The notes below the pieces were generated by a model. That model made no database searches. It was not told where the DNA came from and saw nothing but the letters and a program-made list of their open reading frames with translations. A stretch of 64,000 nucleotides of DNA from an uncultured Clostridium sp. (lineage in GTDB: Bacteria > Bacillota > Clostridia > Clostridiales > Clostridiaceae), in contig URGW01000004.1 in the NCBI GenBank assembly GCA_900547475.1, positions 1 through 64,000 of the forward strand, in the 5' to 3' direction. This document shows positions 45,391 to 53,853 of the stretch, in pieces. A program made the translations under genes and the position numbers. How positions within the stretch are numbered: the first letter of the stretch is position 1; each line of letters starts with the position of its first letter.

Positions 45391-46329
45391 TTAATTGCTA
45401 TTTACGCTTAATTTAAATATGGATTTTATATCTCCTGATGCCATAATTGATCCTACCATTATAAATAAACAGCAAATTATAGATTTTAAATCTATAGAAT
45501 TCCCTAATAAAATAACTCCAAAAACTATTGCCCATGCTGAGTAAGTTATATTTAAAGACATAGCTTTTGTAGCACCTATTTTATGTATTCCCTTATAATA
45601 GCATACATAAGAAGCAGTTCCTGCAAATGCGGTTAACAATATAATCATAGTTGTAGTATTAGGTACTACTTGTGTTGTAAATCTGATTCCCTTTACTATT
45701 GGAATAATTAAAAATCCATATATTACTGCTGATGTTAATTGTCTAACTTGTAATGATTGCTCTGGTGTTATTTCTTCTTCTTTCATTCCATAAGCACATA
45801 TTACAGCCTCTGATGCCCATCCTATAACACACATTAATGCAAATATAAAACCAATAGCTAAATTATTTACCTCTCCACTTGGAACATAACCTAAAGCTAT
45901 TATTCCTGCAATACTTAAAAGTAACCCTATTATTGATGATGGCTTCATCTTTTCCTTTAAAAATATAAATGAAAAAAATGCTCCAACTGCCGGATATAAT
46001 GAAGAAATAATTGCGGTATACGCTGGCCCAATGTATTTTATAGCAAGTAAATAACCAGTCATTCCTACTGGCCCACCTAATATTGCACCTAACATTATGA
46101 ATCTACCACTTCTAGTTTTAGCTGCCTTTATAGTTTTACCTATTTGCTTTTTAAACATCATATATATAGCCATCCATATTGATGAAAATAAATCATGTAA
46201 AAAAGTACTAACAAATGGTGCTAAGAATATTGCTTGCTCAGTTTCAATAAAAGGTGTCATTGCAATTGCAATACCAAGTAATACAGTATCTAATCCCCAT
46301 AATATTCCTGACATTAATCCATAAAACAT
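45391..46329 (-). CDS. licB: LicB-type choline permease (DMT/EamA superfamily)
   Basis: Choline importer of 312 aa with about ten membrane segments arranged as two EamA halves. The opening GLMSGILWGLDTVLLGIAI and the APFVSTFLHDLFSSIWM segment match LicB proteins as known from Haemophilus and pneumococcus. It starts 3 nt after the stop codon of the licA/C fusion (SD AAGGAC), so the two form an operon: import plus phosphorylation/activation of choline. About 260 nt of featureless AT-rich sequence lie beyond its stop. Confidence 0.88.
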   Translation of the reverse strand: MFYGLMSGILWGLDTVLLGIAIAMTPFIETEQAIFLAPFVSTFLHDLFSSIWMAIYMMFKKQIGKTIKAAKTRSGRFIMLGAILGGPVGMTGYLLAIKYIGPAYTAIISSLYPAVGAFFSFIFLKEKMKPSSIIGLLLSIAGIIALGYVPSGEVNNLAIGFIFALMCVIGWASEAVICAYGMKEEEITPEQSLQVRQLTSAVIYGFLIIPIVKGIRFTTQVVPNTTTMIILLTAFAGTASYVCYYKGIHKIGATKAMSLNITYSAWAIVFGVILLGNSIDLKSIICCLFIMVGSIMASGDIKSIFKLSVNSN

Positions 46330-46332
46330 AAA

Positions 46333-48186
46333 TTACAGTCCTTCTTTCAATATAATTTCTAAGTTCTTCTTTGCTCTAGTATATCTATCTATACCATAAG
46401 ATCCAAAGTCATCGCCTTTTGCCTCTTTAATAATTGTCCAAGTGCTCCATAAGAAGTCTTGATAAATCTTATTTATTAAAATTCTCTTCTTGTACTTTTC
46501 CTCTACTTTTCCATTAAAATATATATTTAATAATAACTCTTCTTCATCTTCAGAGAATTTATTTTCTAAAGAATGCGCTGCTAAATCCCACATTGGATCA
46601 TTCATTCCTGCATATTCCCAATCAATTAAATACATCTTATCTTCTCCACTTTTTATGAAATTTTCAGCAATGGTATCATTATGGCATGGAGCTAACTTAA
46701 CATCCAGTTCAGCTATAATATTTTTTAGAAGCAATACCTTATCCTTAACCTCATAATAATCATCAAAGAATATAGCATTAACTTCATTAGCAAGATTTTC
46801 ATATTGTTCTATTTTCCCATATATATCAAAGTTATTAGCCATTTTCCTATTATAATTATGAAGCTTTCTTAATATATCACATACCATAATCATATTATTT
46901 TGCTTTTTAGTTGCTTCTGGACTTAAAGTTTCAGCATTTTCTATGAATCTTGAAATTTTTATTCCACTTTTTTCATTAAAATATAATAATTCCGAATCCA
47001 CGCCTACTTCGTTAGCATATACAGCATTCCTTATTTCATCCTCTCTACTTATCATTTCTCCCGTACCATTACCTGGTACCCTTAATACATAACATTCATT
47101 ATCTATTTCTATTTTATAATTCTTATTAGTCATACCTCCAATAGGCGAAATATTATTAATTCTTTCTGGAGAAACCTTCATTGAATCATAAATTATACCT
47201 TTTAGATTTTCTAAATAAATAGATTTTTCCTTCTTATCTATTTTTTTTAATAATATATTATTTACATAGTAGTAATGTTCATTATTATCAATTTCATGCC
47301 ATAATAAATTATCAATCTTAATATATCCTAATGAGTAAGTTCTTGAAATATCAAGCATCATATATTCATAATTCATATAAGGATTTTTATTAAATTTATA
47401 TTCTTGCATCATTTTTTCAAAAAACTCTAAAGATATTTTGCTTACACCTATCATTTCACCATCAATTTTATTTAATTGTGCAATATCTTTTGATATTTTA
47501 TATATTTTGTTATCTTTTATTTCAACAAAAGCTTCATCTCCTGAACCACTTTCAGTTGTTATTAATACACAATCTCTACAAGGATAATTAATTATTCCTC
47601 TAATTCCACTTTCTTCAATCACTATGTCGCTTTCCAGCAAAATAAAGTCTTCATCTATATTATTTTCTACAGTTACTAATGATGACATGGTACCCGTCCA
47701 CTTAAAATTACTATTTTCAACAAAAATAATATTATTATCATTTAATTTATTCTTTATCTCTTCACCTTTATAACCAATAACAATTATTATCTTTTCTATA
47801 CCATTGTATCTAAGAATGTGTATGTTTCGTTCAAGTAATGTTAAATTATTTATCTCTAGGTTTCCAACTGGCTTATCAAAATTTTTATTTCTTCCTGCTG
47901 CAAGTATTACTGCTGTTTTTATAGGTACAATCTTTTCAGAATGTAATTCTAACTGTACTTCTTTGTTATCTTTAATCTCATTTTCCAATATTATTAACCC
48001 TTTTTTAGTAATACTATATTTATATTGTCTACCTTTAATTTCTTTTACTATAAGTTTATCCATCTCCAAAGAATCTACTATTGTATTTACTTTTCCTAAT
48101 GATATTTTACACTCACTACTTAATGCTCTTTGATTAATTCCTGGATTTTTATTTATTTCTCTTAAAATTCTAATTTTACCTTTCAT
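46333..48186 (-). CDS. Winged-helix / cytidylyltransferase / choline kinase fusion (LicA-LicC-like)
   Basis: 617 aa in three parts. Residues about 1-70 form a MarR-like winged helix (GINQRALSSECKISLGKVNT, IKGRQYKYSITKKG). About 80-300 is a nucleotidyltransferase with VILAAGRNKNFDKPVGNL, lacking the usual GTR signature, and LLESDIVIEE as metal site. About 315-617 is a LicA-type choline kinase with SPIGGMTNKNYKIEI, the catalytic CHNDTIAENF and LIDWEYAGMNDPMWDLA. It should phosphorylate choline and possibly activate it with CTP, while the DNA-binding part suggests self-regulation. AGGAGGAG precedes the ATG. A promoter and palindrome lie just upstream. It forms an operon with licB. Confidence 0.88.
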   Translation of the reverse strand: MKGKIRILREINKNPGINQRALSSECKISLGKVNTIVDSLEMDKLIVKEIKGRQYKYSITKKGLIILENEIKDNKEVQLELHSEKIVPIKTAVILAAGRNKNFDKPVGNLEINNLTLLERNIHILRYNGIEKIIIVIGYKGEEIKNKLNDNNIIFVENSNFKWTGTMSSLVTVENNIDEDFILLESDIVIEESGIRGIINYPCRDCVLITTESGSGDEAFVEIKDNKIYKISKDIAQLNKIDGEMIGVSKISLEFFEKMMQEYKFNKNPYMNYEYMMLDISRTYSLGYIKIDNLLWHEIDNNEHYYYVNNILLKKIDKKEKSIYLENLKGIIYDSMKVSPERINNISPIGGMTNKNYKIEIDNECYVLRVPGNGTGEMISREDEIRNAVYANEVGVDSELLYFNEKSGIKISRFIENAETLSPEATKKQNNMIMVCDILRKLHNYNRKMANNFDIYGKIEQYENLANEVNAIFFDDYYEVKDKVLLLKNIIAELDVKLAPCHNDTIAENFIKSGEDKMYLIDWEYAGMNDPMWDLAAHSLENKFSEDEEELLLNIYFNGKVEEKYKKRILINKIYQDFLWSTWTIIKEAKGDDFGSYGIDRYTRAKKNLEIILKEGL

Positions 48187-48198
48187 AACTCCTCCTGT

Positions 48199-48215
48199 TG
48201 TTCATTTTTTGAACA
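48199..48215. promoter_or_regulatory. Palindrome in the licA/C leader, candidate operator
   Basis: Perfect inverted repeat TGTTCA-N5-TGAACA, lying between the predicted transcription start (near 48216) and the ribosome binding site. Bound protein would block transcription. The winged helix encoded by the next gene is the obvious candidate; inferred. Confidence 0.5.
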
Positions 48216-48222
48216 TAGATTT

Positions 48223-48251
48223 ATTATAATACATTTTTTTACTTCAATCAA
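48223..48251 (-). promoter_or_regulatory. Sigma-A promoter of the licA/C-licB operon
   Basis: On the minus strand TTGATT (48246-48251), 17-nt spacer, TATAAT (48223-48228). Confidence 0.75.
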
Positions 48252-48277
48252 TATAAATTTAAATTACATGAAGAATA

Positions 48278-48390
48278 AAGTGGTCATCACCACGTCCACT
48301 TCGTGGTATCAAATTTATAGTTTTAAGTCCTGAAGTCTGTTAATATAACTAGCCTTGCGTCTTTTAAAAATTTTATACTTTCCTGTAAAT
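48278..48390 (-). other. Structured non-coding element, possibly an IS200/IS605-type end remnant
   Basis: A locally GC-richer stretch with two adjacent small hairpins, CCACGAAGTGG and GTGGTGATGACCAC on the minus strand, which can also pair across as ACCACG/CGTGGT. It is preceded by AGACTTCAGGACTTAAAACT. It recalls the 3' end/omega-RNA part of TnpB elements, but no tnpB gene is present. Confidence 0.3.
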
Positions 48391-48419
48391 CAAAAAAAGA
48401 ACCTATGTAAATAGGTTCT
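48391..48419 (-). terminator. Terminator of galE
   Basis: AGAACCTAT (48398-48406) pairs with ATAGGTTCT (48411-48419), followed on the minus strand by TTTTTTTG. Confidence 0.9.
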
Positions 48420-48474
48420 CTTTCATAAAATCATATATATTCTATCTATAAAATAATATCAATTAAAATTAAAT

Positions 48475-49485
48475 TTAATTATATCCCTTAGGATTATTGC
48501 TTTGCCATCTCCAAGAATCTTCACACATTTCCTTGATTCCTCTTTCAGCCTTCCATCCTAATTCTTCATTAGCCTTCTTAGGATCAGCATAACAAGTAGC
48601 TATATCTCCTGCTCTTCTAGCAACTATTTCATAAGGAATTTCTTTTCCTGATGCTTCACTAAATGCTTTAACAACATCTAATACTGAATATCCATTACCT
48701 GTACCTAAGTTATAAGTAACAAGTCCTGGATTAGTTGCTAGTTTTTCTAAAGCTTTAACATGTCCAGCTGCTAAATCTACAACGTGGATATAATCTCTTA
48801 CCCCTGTTCCATCATGAGTTGGATAATCATTACCAAATACTCTTAATTGCTTTAATTCACCAATAGCTACCTTAGTGATATATGGCATTAAATTATTTGG
48901 AATTCCATTTGGATCTTCTCCTATTGTTCCACTCTTATGAGCTCCAACTGGATTAAAGTATCTAAGTATTGCTATATTTAATTGAGTCTCTGCTTTAGCA
49001 ATATCTCTAAGCATATCTTCAATCATAAGCTTTGTTGATCCATATGGATTAGTAGTTGAAAGTGGAGAATCTTCTGTAATTGGAACAACCTTTGCATCTC
49101 CATAAACTGTTGCTGAAGAACTAAATACAAAGTTTCTACAACCATATTTCTTCATAGCCTTTAATACTACTAATGCACTAGTTAAGTTATTATAGTAATA
49201 TTCTAATGGCTTTTCTACTGATTCACCTACTGCTTTAAATGCTGCAAAGTGAATTACTGAATCTATATTATTATCTCTAAAAATTTCTTCTGTCTTTTCT
49301 ACATCCGTTAAGTCAACATTATAAAACTTAACATCTTTGCCTGTTATATCTTTAATTCTATCTCTAACAAGCTCCTTACTATTACTTAAATCATCTGCTA
49401 TTACAACATCATATCCTGCATTTAAAAGTTCTACTGTTGTATGGCTTCCGATATATCCCATTCCACCTGATACTAAAACTGCCAT
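48475..49485 (-). CDS. galE: UDP-glucose 4-epimerase
   Basis: Interconverts UDP-glucose and UDP-galactose (some members also the GlcNAc/GalNAc pair). The extended SDR of 336 aa has SGGMGYIGSHTTVEL, HFAAFKAVGESV, SSSATVYGD and the catalytic YGSTK, with FGNDYPTHDGTGVRDYIHV toward the C-terminus. The ATG at 49485 is chosen since GGAGG lies 9 nt away; the frame begins two codons earlier at TTG. It is monocistronic, between the lic operon and the GtrA-type module, and can use UDP-glucose made by GalU. Confidence 0.94.
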   Translation of the reverse strand: MAVLVSGGMGYIGSHTTVELLNAGYDVVIADDLSNSKELVRDRIKDITGKDVKFYNVDLTDVEKTEEIFRDNNIDSVIHFAAFKAVGESVEKPLEYYYNNLTSALVVLKAMKKYGCRNFVFSSSATVYGDAKVVPITEDSPLSTTNPYGSTKLMIEDMLRDIAKAETQLNIAILRYFNPVGAHKSGTIGEDPNGIPNNLMPYITKVAIGELKQLRVFGNDYPTHDGTGVRDYIHVVDLAAGHVKALEKLATNPGLVTYNLGTGNGYSVLDVVKAFSEASGKEIPYEIVARRAGDIATCYADPKKANEELGWKAERGIKEMCEDSWRWQSNNPKGYN

Positions 49486-49624
49486 ATACAATTTCCTCCC
49501 AACATTTTATATTCTTCAATTATTATTATATAACAATTTATTCTAATATTGAATAACTTTTTTAATTAATTTAATAAAGTTGTGCTATACATTAGTTATC
49601 TTGCTAATTTTAAATCAATAAAGC

Positions 49625-49663
49625 AAATTATAAATGATAAATACAATCTATCATTTATAATTT
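49625..49663 (-). terminator. Terminator of the GtrA/GT2/GT-C operon
   Basis: Perfect 15-bp AT-rich stem, AAATTATAAATGATA (49625-49639) with TATCATTTATAATTT (49649-49663), 13 nt past the stop codon. Confidence 0.75.
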
Positions 49664-49675
49664 CAGAGCTCATTG

Positions 49676-50065
49676 CTATTTTTTAAAAACCCATAATTTA
49701 TTTATAAAATAATTAAGTATCATAACAACCCCAGTTGCAATAATTAGTGCTATTATCTTTGGTAATTTAATTATATCAACCAATAAGAATAAAATAATAG
49801 TATTTAAAACTAACCCTATTATATTTAAAGTTATAAATTTAAAAGTTGTTTGATTTACATTATCACCAGTATATTTAAATACCCATTTCGAATTCCATAA
49901 ATAACTATTTAATGTAGATATACTATAAGCTATTATATTTGAAATTATATAATATACTCCCATACTATTTAATAATATAAACAAAATCCAGTTAATTATA
50001 GTATTTAGTACTCCAACTAGTCCAAATTTAATAAATCTAGACAAATCTTCTGATAAAAATTTCAT
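49676..50065 (-). CDS. GtrA-family membrane protein
   Basis: 129 aa with four membrane helices, opening with FIKFGLVGVLNTIINWILF, typical of GtrA proteins. These are thought to flip polyprenyl-phosphate-linked monosaccharides or to assist the GT2 enzyme beside them. GGAG precedes the ATG. It is last of a three-gene operon with a GT2 (61 nt upstream) and a GT-C enzyme, the usual GtrABC logic: load a sugar on the lipid, flip it, then add it to a surface polymer. Confidence 0.88.
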   Translation of the reverse strand: MKFLSEDLSRFIKFGLVGVLNTIINWILFILLNSMGVYYIISNIIAYSISTLNSYLWNSKWVFKYTGDNVNQTTFKFITLNIIGLVLNTIILFLLVDIIKLPKIIALIIATGVVMILNYFINKLWVFKK

Positions 50066-50125
50066 ACTTTTTTCTCCATTAATCCTTTTTTTGTTAAATA
50101 AATATACTTTTCAATATTTACCTAA

Positions 50126-51070
50126 TTATTCATTAATAAACTTATCAATTATGTATTTCGGCCTTTCTTTACTTTCTATATATATTTTTCCTATATACTC
50201 TCCTATTACCCCTAAACATAGTAATTGAATACCACCAAGCATCCATATAGAAGCTACTACTGTAGTCCAACCTTGAACAGTTTTTCCTGCCATCCATATA
50301 ATTAAGAAATATAGAATCGCTGCTAGGCTTGATATAAACATCAATATTCCTACTATTAATATTAGCCTAATTGGTTTAACGCTAAATGAAGTTATTCCTT
50401 CAAATGCAAAGGAAAGCATTTTCTTTAATGGATACTTTGATTCTCCTGCAAATCTTTCATTTCTTTCATATAGCACAACATCACTTTTATATCCTATTAA
50501 AGGAACTATTCCTCTTAAAAACAAATTAACCTCTTTAAAGTCCTGTAATGAATCTAATGCTCTTTTACTCATAAGCCTATAATCAGCATGATTATAAACT
50601 ATATCAACACCTAATGCTTTCATTATCTTATAAAATCCTTGAGCTGTAGTTCTTTTAAATACTGTGTCTGTTTTTCTTTCACTTCTAACTCCATAAACTA
50701 CATCACAGCCATAATTAAATTTTTCAATAAATTTATCAATTACATTAATATCATCTTGTAAATCCGCATCTAATGATATTGCAGCATCACAATAACCTTT
50801 TACAGTCATTAATCCAGCTAATAAAGCATTTTGATGACCTCTATTTCTTGATAATTTAACACCTGAAAATATTTTATCATTAGAATTTAACTCTTCAATA
50901 ATACTCCATGTCTTGTCTTTACTTCCATCATCTACAAATGTAATTCTACTTTTATCTGATATTACTTTATTTCTAATTAACCATTGCATTTTATCTTTAA
51001 GTCTACTTGCTGTTTCTCGTAAAACTTCCTCTTCATTATAACATGGCACCACTAGATATATTGTGTTCAT
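50126..51070 (-). CDS. GT2-family polyprenyl-phosphate glycosyltransferase (GtrB/DPM1-like)
   Basis: Makes a polyprenyl-phosphate monosaccharide. A GT-A catalytic domain (about 1-225) has VVPCYNEEEVLRE, the DDGSKDKTW motif and SLDADLQDD, followed by two C-terminal membrane helices, as in GtrB. The frame opens with GTG at 51079; the ATG at 51070 is preceded by AGGTG and is taken as start (about 314 aa). Its first 35 nt overlap the upstream GT-C gene, so translation is probably coupled. The sugar is not readable from sequence. Confidence 0.88.
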   Translation of the reverse strand: MNTIYLVVPCYNEEEVLRETASRLKDKMQWLIRNKVISDKSRITFVDDGSKDKTWSIIEELNSNDKIFSGVKLSRNRGHQNALLAGLMTVKGYCDAAISLDADLQDDINVIDKFIEKFNYGCDVVYGVRSERKTDTVFKRTTAQGFYKIMKALGVDIVYNHADYRLMSKRALDSLQDFKEVNLFLRGIVPLIGYKSDVVLYERNERFAGESKYPLKKMLSFAFEGITSFSVKPIRLILIVGILMFISSLAAILYFLIIWMAGKTVQGWTTVVASIWMLGGIQLLCLGVIGEYIGKIYIESKERPKYIIDKFINE

Positions 51071-52520
51071 TTCTTTCACCTAATCTCTTTTTCATTTTAT
51101 AATCAAAAACTTTTTCCACTCCTGAAGTTGCAAAAATTATAAATAACCAACAAGCTATATATGCATATCTTCCTTGCATTTCACTTATTAAATAAAAGCA
51201 ACCGTATCCACATAATATTATATAAAAAAGATTAATTATCTTATTTTCATATATAATTCTTTTTTTATTAAATAGACTTATTAACGATAAAGAAATAATT
51301 GATATATATGCTAATTGAACTACAACTTTAGAATTTTCACTATTAATTACACCTATTTTTTCTGCACCTGATTCACTCCATGAAATTCCTGACATATCTC
51401 CTTGTCCCCATTGTCCAATAAATTTACCACCATAAAATATAGCTAACCTTATTGGAGATGTTGTAGTCAAACGCTCTTTAATTATTTCAATGGAAGCATC
51501 TTTTACTTTATCATAATCATAATTATATTTTTCTGGAATTGCTGCATCCTCATCATTAAATCTACCAAAGCTTTCTATATTACTTCCTTTTAATATATTA
51601 GTTACTGCTGGTTCTTTTCCTTTCCATAAGTGAACCTCTGTTATACCTAAGGATTTTAATAAAAAACTACCTGAAACTAATACTGAAACAAACATTATTA
51701 CTATAACTATACTACTTTTAATTTTAGATATTATTTTTTTATCTTCAAATATTAATATATACATTACATATGCAATTACCATAATAACTGCTACCATTCT
51801 AAATAAATTACCAATGCCCAATAATAAACCACTTAAGGCTAATAATCCTAAAGACATATCCTTTTTAATAGCTCTAATGAAAAAATAAATACTTGCTAAA
51901 TAGAATGGAATTGCTATATTTTCAGTTGCTAATACCCCAACATATGTAATCATTGGTGCAAATATTGCACTAATTCCTAAAGAAACTAATGCTAGGTTTT
52001 CTTCTTCAAATACTTCTAAAGACACTTTATAAATTAAATACATAGTTATTATTGAAAAAATTAAATTTCCAATTTTTATTGTTAATACAGCTTGTCCAAA
52101 CAATTTCATTATTACAGCCATATAAACTATCATGTAAGATAAATGTGGAAATCTTGCAATATAATTTACTCCAGTAAACAATGTATTATCATTATTTATT
52201 AACGCAATTGCACCATTATACAGTGTTTCAAAATCTGAATATGGTTGTGTATTAACATTAACTAACCATAATATTCTTAAAATCATTCCTATAAATATTA
52301 TAATTATGACCTTATTTCTTAAATATAATGATTTATTTTTAATTGTTTTATAAATTACAAACATCACTATAGCAAATATAATTATAGATAAAAATGTTAT
52401 TAAATTTATCCCTTTAGAAAAACTAATTGTTAATAGTCCTGCTCCACAAAATAAAACTAAGAACAATATTTTAAGTGTGTTTATTACCATATTAATAAAA
52501 ATATTTTTAAAATTTCGCAA
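51036..52520 (-). CDS. GT-C family membrane glycosyltransferase (PMT/ArnT-like, GT39 superfamily)
   Basis: 494 aa with about 11-12 membrane segments. The first outer loop carries the acidic motif NTQPYSDFETLY, typical of GT-C enzymes that use polyprenyl-phosphate sugars, and a sizeable outer domain with LWKGKEPAVTNILKGSN near 290-310. Start is TTG with GGGGG 7 nt upstream. It is the first gene of the trio with GT2 and GtrA and so is the probable final transferase adding the sugar to a wall polymer or protein on the outer face. Confidence 0.82.
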   Translation of the reverse strand: MRNFKNIFINMVINTLKILFLVLFCGAGLLTISFSKGINLITFLSIIIFAIVMFVIYKTIKNKSLYLRNKVIIIIFIGMILRILWLVNVNTQPYSDFETLYNGAIALINNDNTLFTGVNYIARFPHLSYMIVYMAVIMKLFGQAVLTIKIGNLIFSIITMYLIYKVSLEVFEEENLALVSLGISAIFAPMITYVGVLATENIAIPFYLASIYFFIRAIKKDMSLGLLALSGLLLGIGNLFRMVAVIMVIAYVMYILIFEDKKIISKIKSSIVIVIMFVSVLVSGSFLLKSLGITEVHLWKGKEPAVTNILKGSNIESFGRFNDEDAAIPEKYNYDYDKVKDASIEIIKERLTTTSPIRLAIFYGGKFIGQWGQGDMSGISWSESGAEKIGVINSENSKVVVQLAYISIISLSLISLFNKKRIIYENKIINLFYIILCGYGCFYLISEMQGRYAYIACWLFIIFATSGVEKVFDYKMKKRLGERNEHNISSGAML

Positions 52521-52669
52521 ATTTATTCCCCCTATAACCTTTAAATTAACCTATTTTCTTTTCCATTTTTATCCTAAATTATTATATAACTTTTCGAAAG
52601 TTTTTCAAACAATAATTTCTATTTTATTCATATTATTTTACATATTTTAATTATTAAATTTATAATATT

Positions 52670-52699
52670 TTGTCTAAATATAACTTTTTATGATATAAT
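52670..52699 (+). promoter_or_regulatory. Sigma-A promoter of the LCP gene
   Basis: TTGTCT (52670-52675), 18-nt spacer, TATAAT (52694-52699). Confidence 0.7.
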
Positions 52700-52758
52700 T
52701 AGTTCATTATTCTAAAAACTTATATGAATATAAACTTTATAAATACTTTGGGGGAAAT

Positions 52759-53730
52759 ATGAAGAAAAAATTAATAACACCAAAAAAGATACTAATTGGA
52801 TTATTATTATTACTAGTTATTTTTATTGTATCATTAATTTTTGCTATTAATCATTACATGTCAAAAATTGAAAGAGTTGAAATTGATAGAAATGTAGTTA
52901 CTGAAACTGGTAAAGAACCTGCAAAAGAAGATAAAGACGTTATTACTATAGCATTATTTGGAGCTGACTTTAGCCAAAATGAAGCCTATGGCAATCTATA
53001 TGGTGCTTCAGATTCTACTATGATATTAGGTATTGATAAAAAAAATAATAGACTTAAACTTTTCTCATTAATGAGAGATATGTATTTAGACTTACCTGAT
53101 GGTAGTGGTAAACAAAACTTAAATTATACAATGGCTCATGGTGGCCCAGAACTAATACTAAAAACTATTAATTATAACTTTAACTTAACTGTTGATAAGT
53201 TTATTTATGTCAGTTTACATACTTTACCTCAAATTATTGATAGACTTGGTGGAGTTGAGCTTACAATAACTGATGATGAATTAAATTATATTAATGGATA
53301 TATTTCTAATATTGATAATGAAAATGGTACAACTACTGAACGTATAACCTCTTCAGGTCTACAAACTTTAAATGGTACCCAAGCTTCTGCTTATTGTAGA
53401 ATAAGGTATACTGAAGGCAGGGATTTTAAAAGAACTGAAAGACAAAGAGATGTACTTGAAGCATTATTTAAAAAATTTAAAACAGCATCAATTGCTGACT
53501 TAACTTCAATGATGAGTGATATTTTGCCATTAGTATCAACAAACCTTACTAATACTGAAATATTATCTATCGCTACTGAAGTTTTAAGTATGGGAGTTAC
53601 TGATATTGAACAATCTAGATTCCCTCTTGATGGAAAATCTGAAATGATATTAACCGATATGTATCATATGATGATAGATATTGAATCTACTACTGAAGAT
53701 ATTCATAACTTTTTATACTCTTTAAATTAG
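52759..53730 (+). CDS. LytR-CpsA-Psr (LCP) family wall-polymer ligase
   Basis: Attaches undecaprenyl-linked glycopolymers (teichoic acid-like polymer or capsule) to peptidoglycan. The 323 aa have one N-terminal membrane helix (about 10-30) and an outer LCP domain about 55-230: DVITIALFGAD, YGASDSTMILGIDKKNNRLK, LFSLMRDMYLDLPDG, AHGGPELILKTIN, GGVELTI and YCRIRYTEGRDFKRTERQRDVL. These include the conserved Arg and Asp residues that hold the pyrophosphate. SD GGGGGAA precedes the ATG. It is monocistronic and fits the capsule and phosphocholine-polymer genes around it. Confidence 0.93.
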   Translation: MKKKLITPKKILIGLLLLLVIFIVSLIFAINHYMSKIERVEIDRNVVTETGKEPAKEDKDVITIALFGADFSQNEAYGNLYGASDSTMILGIDKKNNRLKLFSLMRDMYLDLPDGSGKQNLNYTMAHGGPELILKTINYNFNLTVDKFIYVSLHTLPQIIDRLGGVELTITDDELNYINGYISNIDNENGTTTERITSSGLQTLNGTQASAYCRIRYTEGRDFKRTERQRDVLEALFKKFKTASIADLTSMMSDILPLVSTNLTNTEILSIATEVLSMGVTDIEQSRFPLDGKSEMILTDMYHMMIDIESTTEDIHNFLYSLN

Positions 53731-53741
53731 ATAGTATTTTG

Positions 53742-53780
53742 AAATGAGATGCTATTATTAGCTAGCATCTCATTTATTTT
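53742..53780 (+). terminator. Terminator of the LCP gene
   Basis: AAATGAGATGCTA (53742-53754) pairs with TAGCATCTCATTT (53763-53775), followed by T-rich sequence. Confidence 0.88.
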
Positions 53781-53853
53781 ACTATATAAGTTTAAATAAC
53801 TTACCTCCAATTATATATACTAGCATCACCTCTACAAACTATTACCACTCTTC

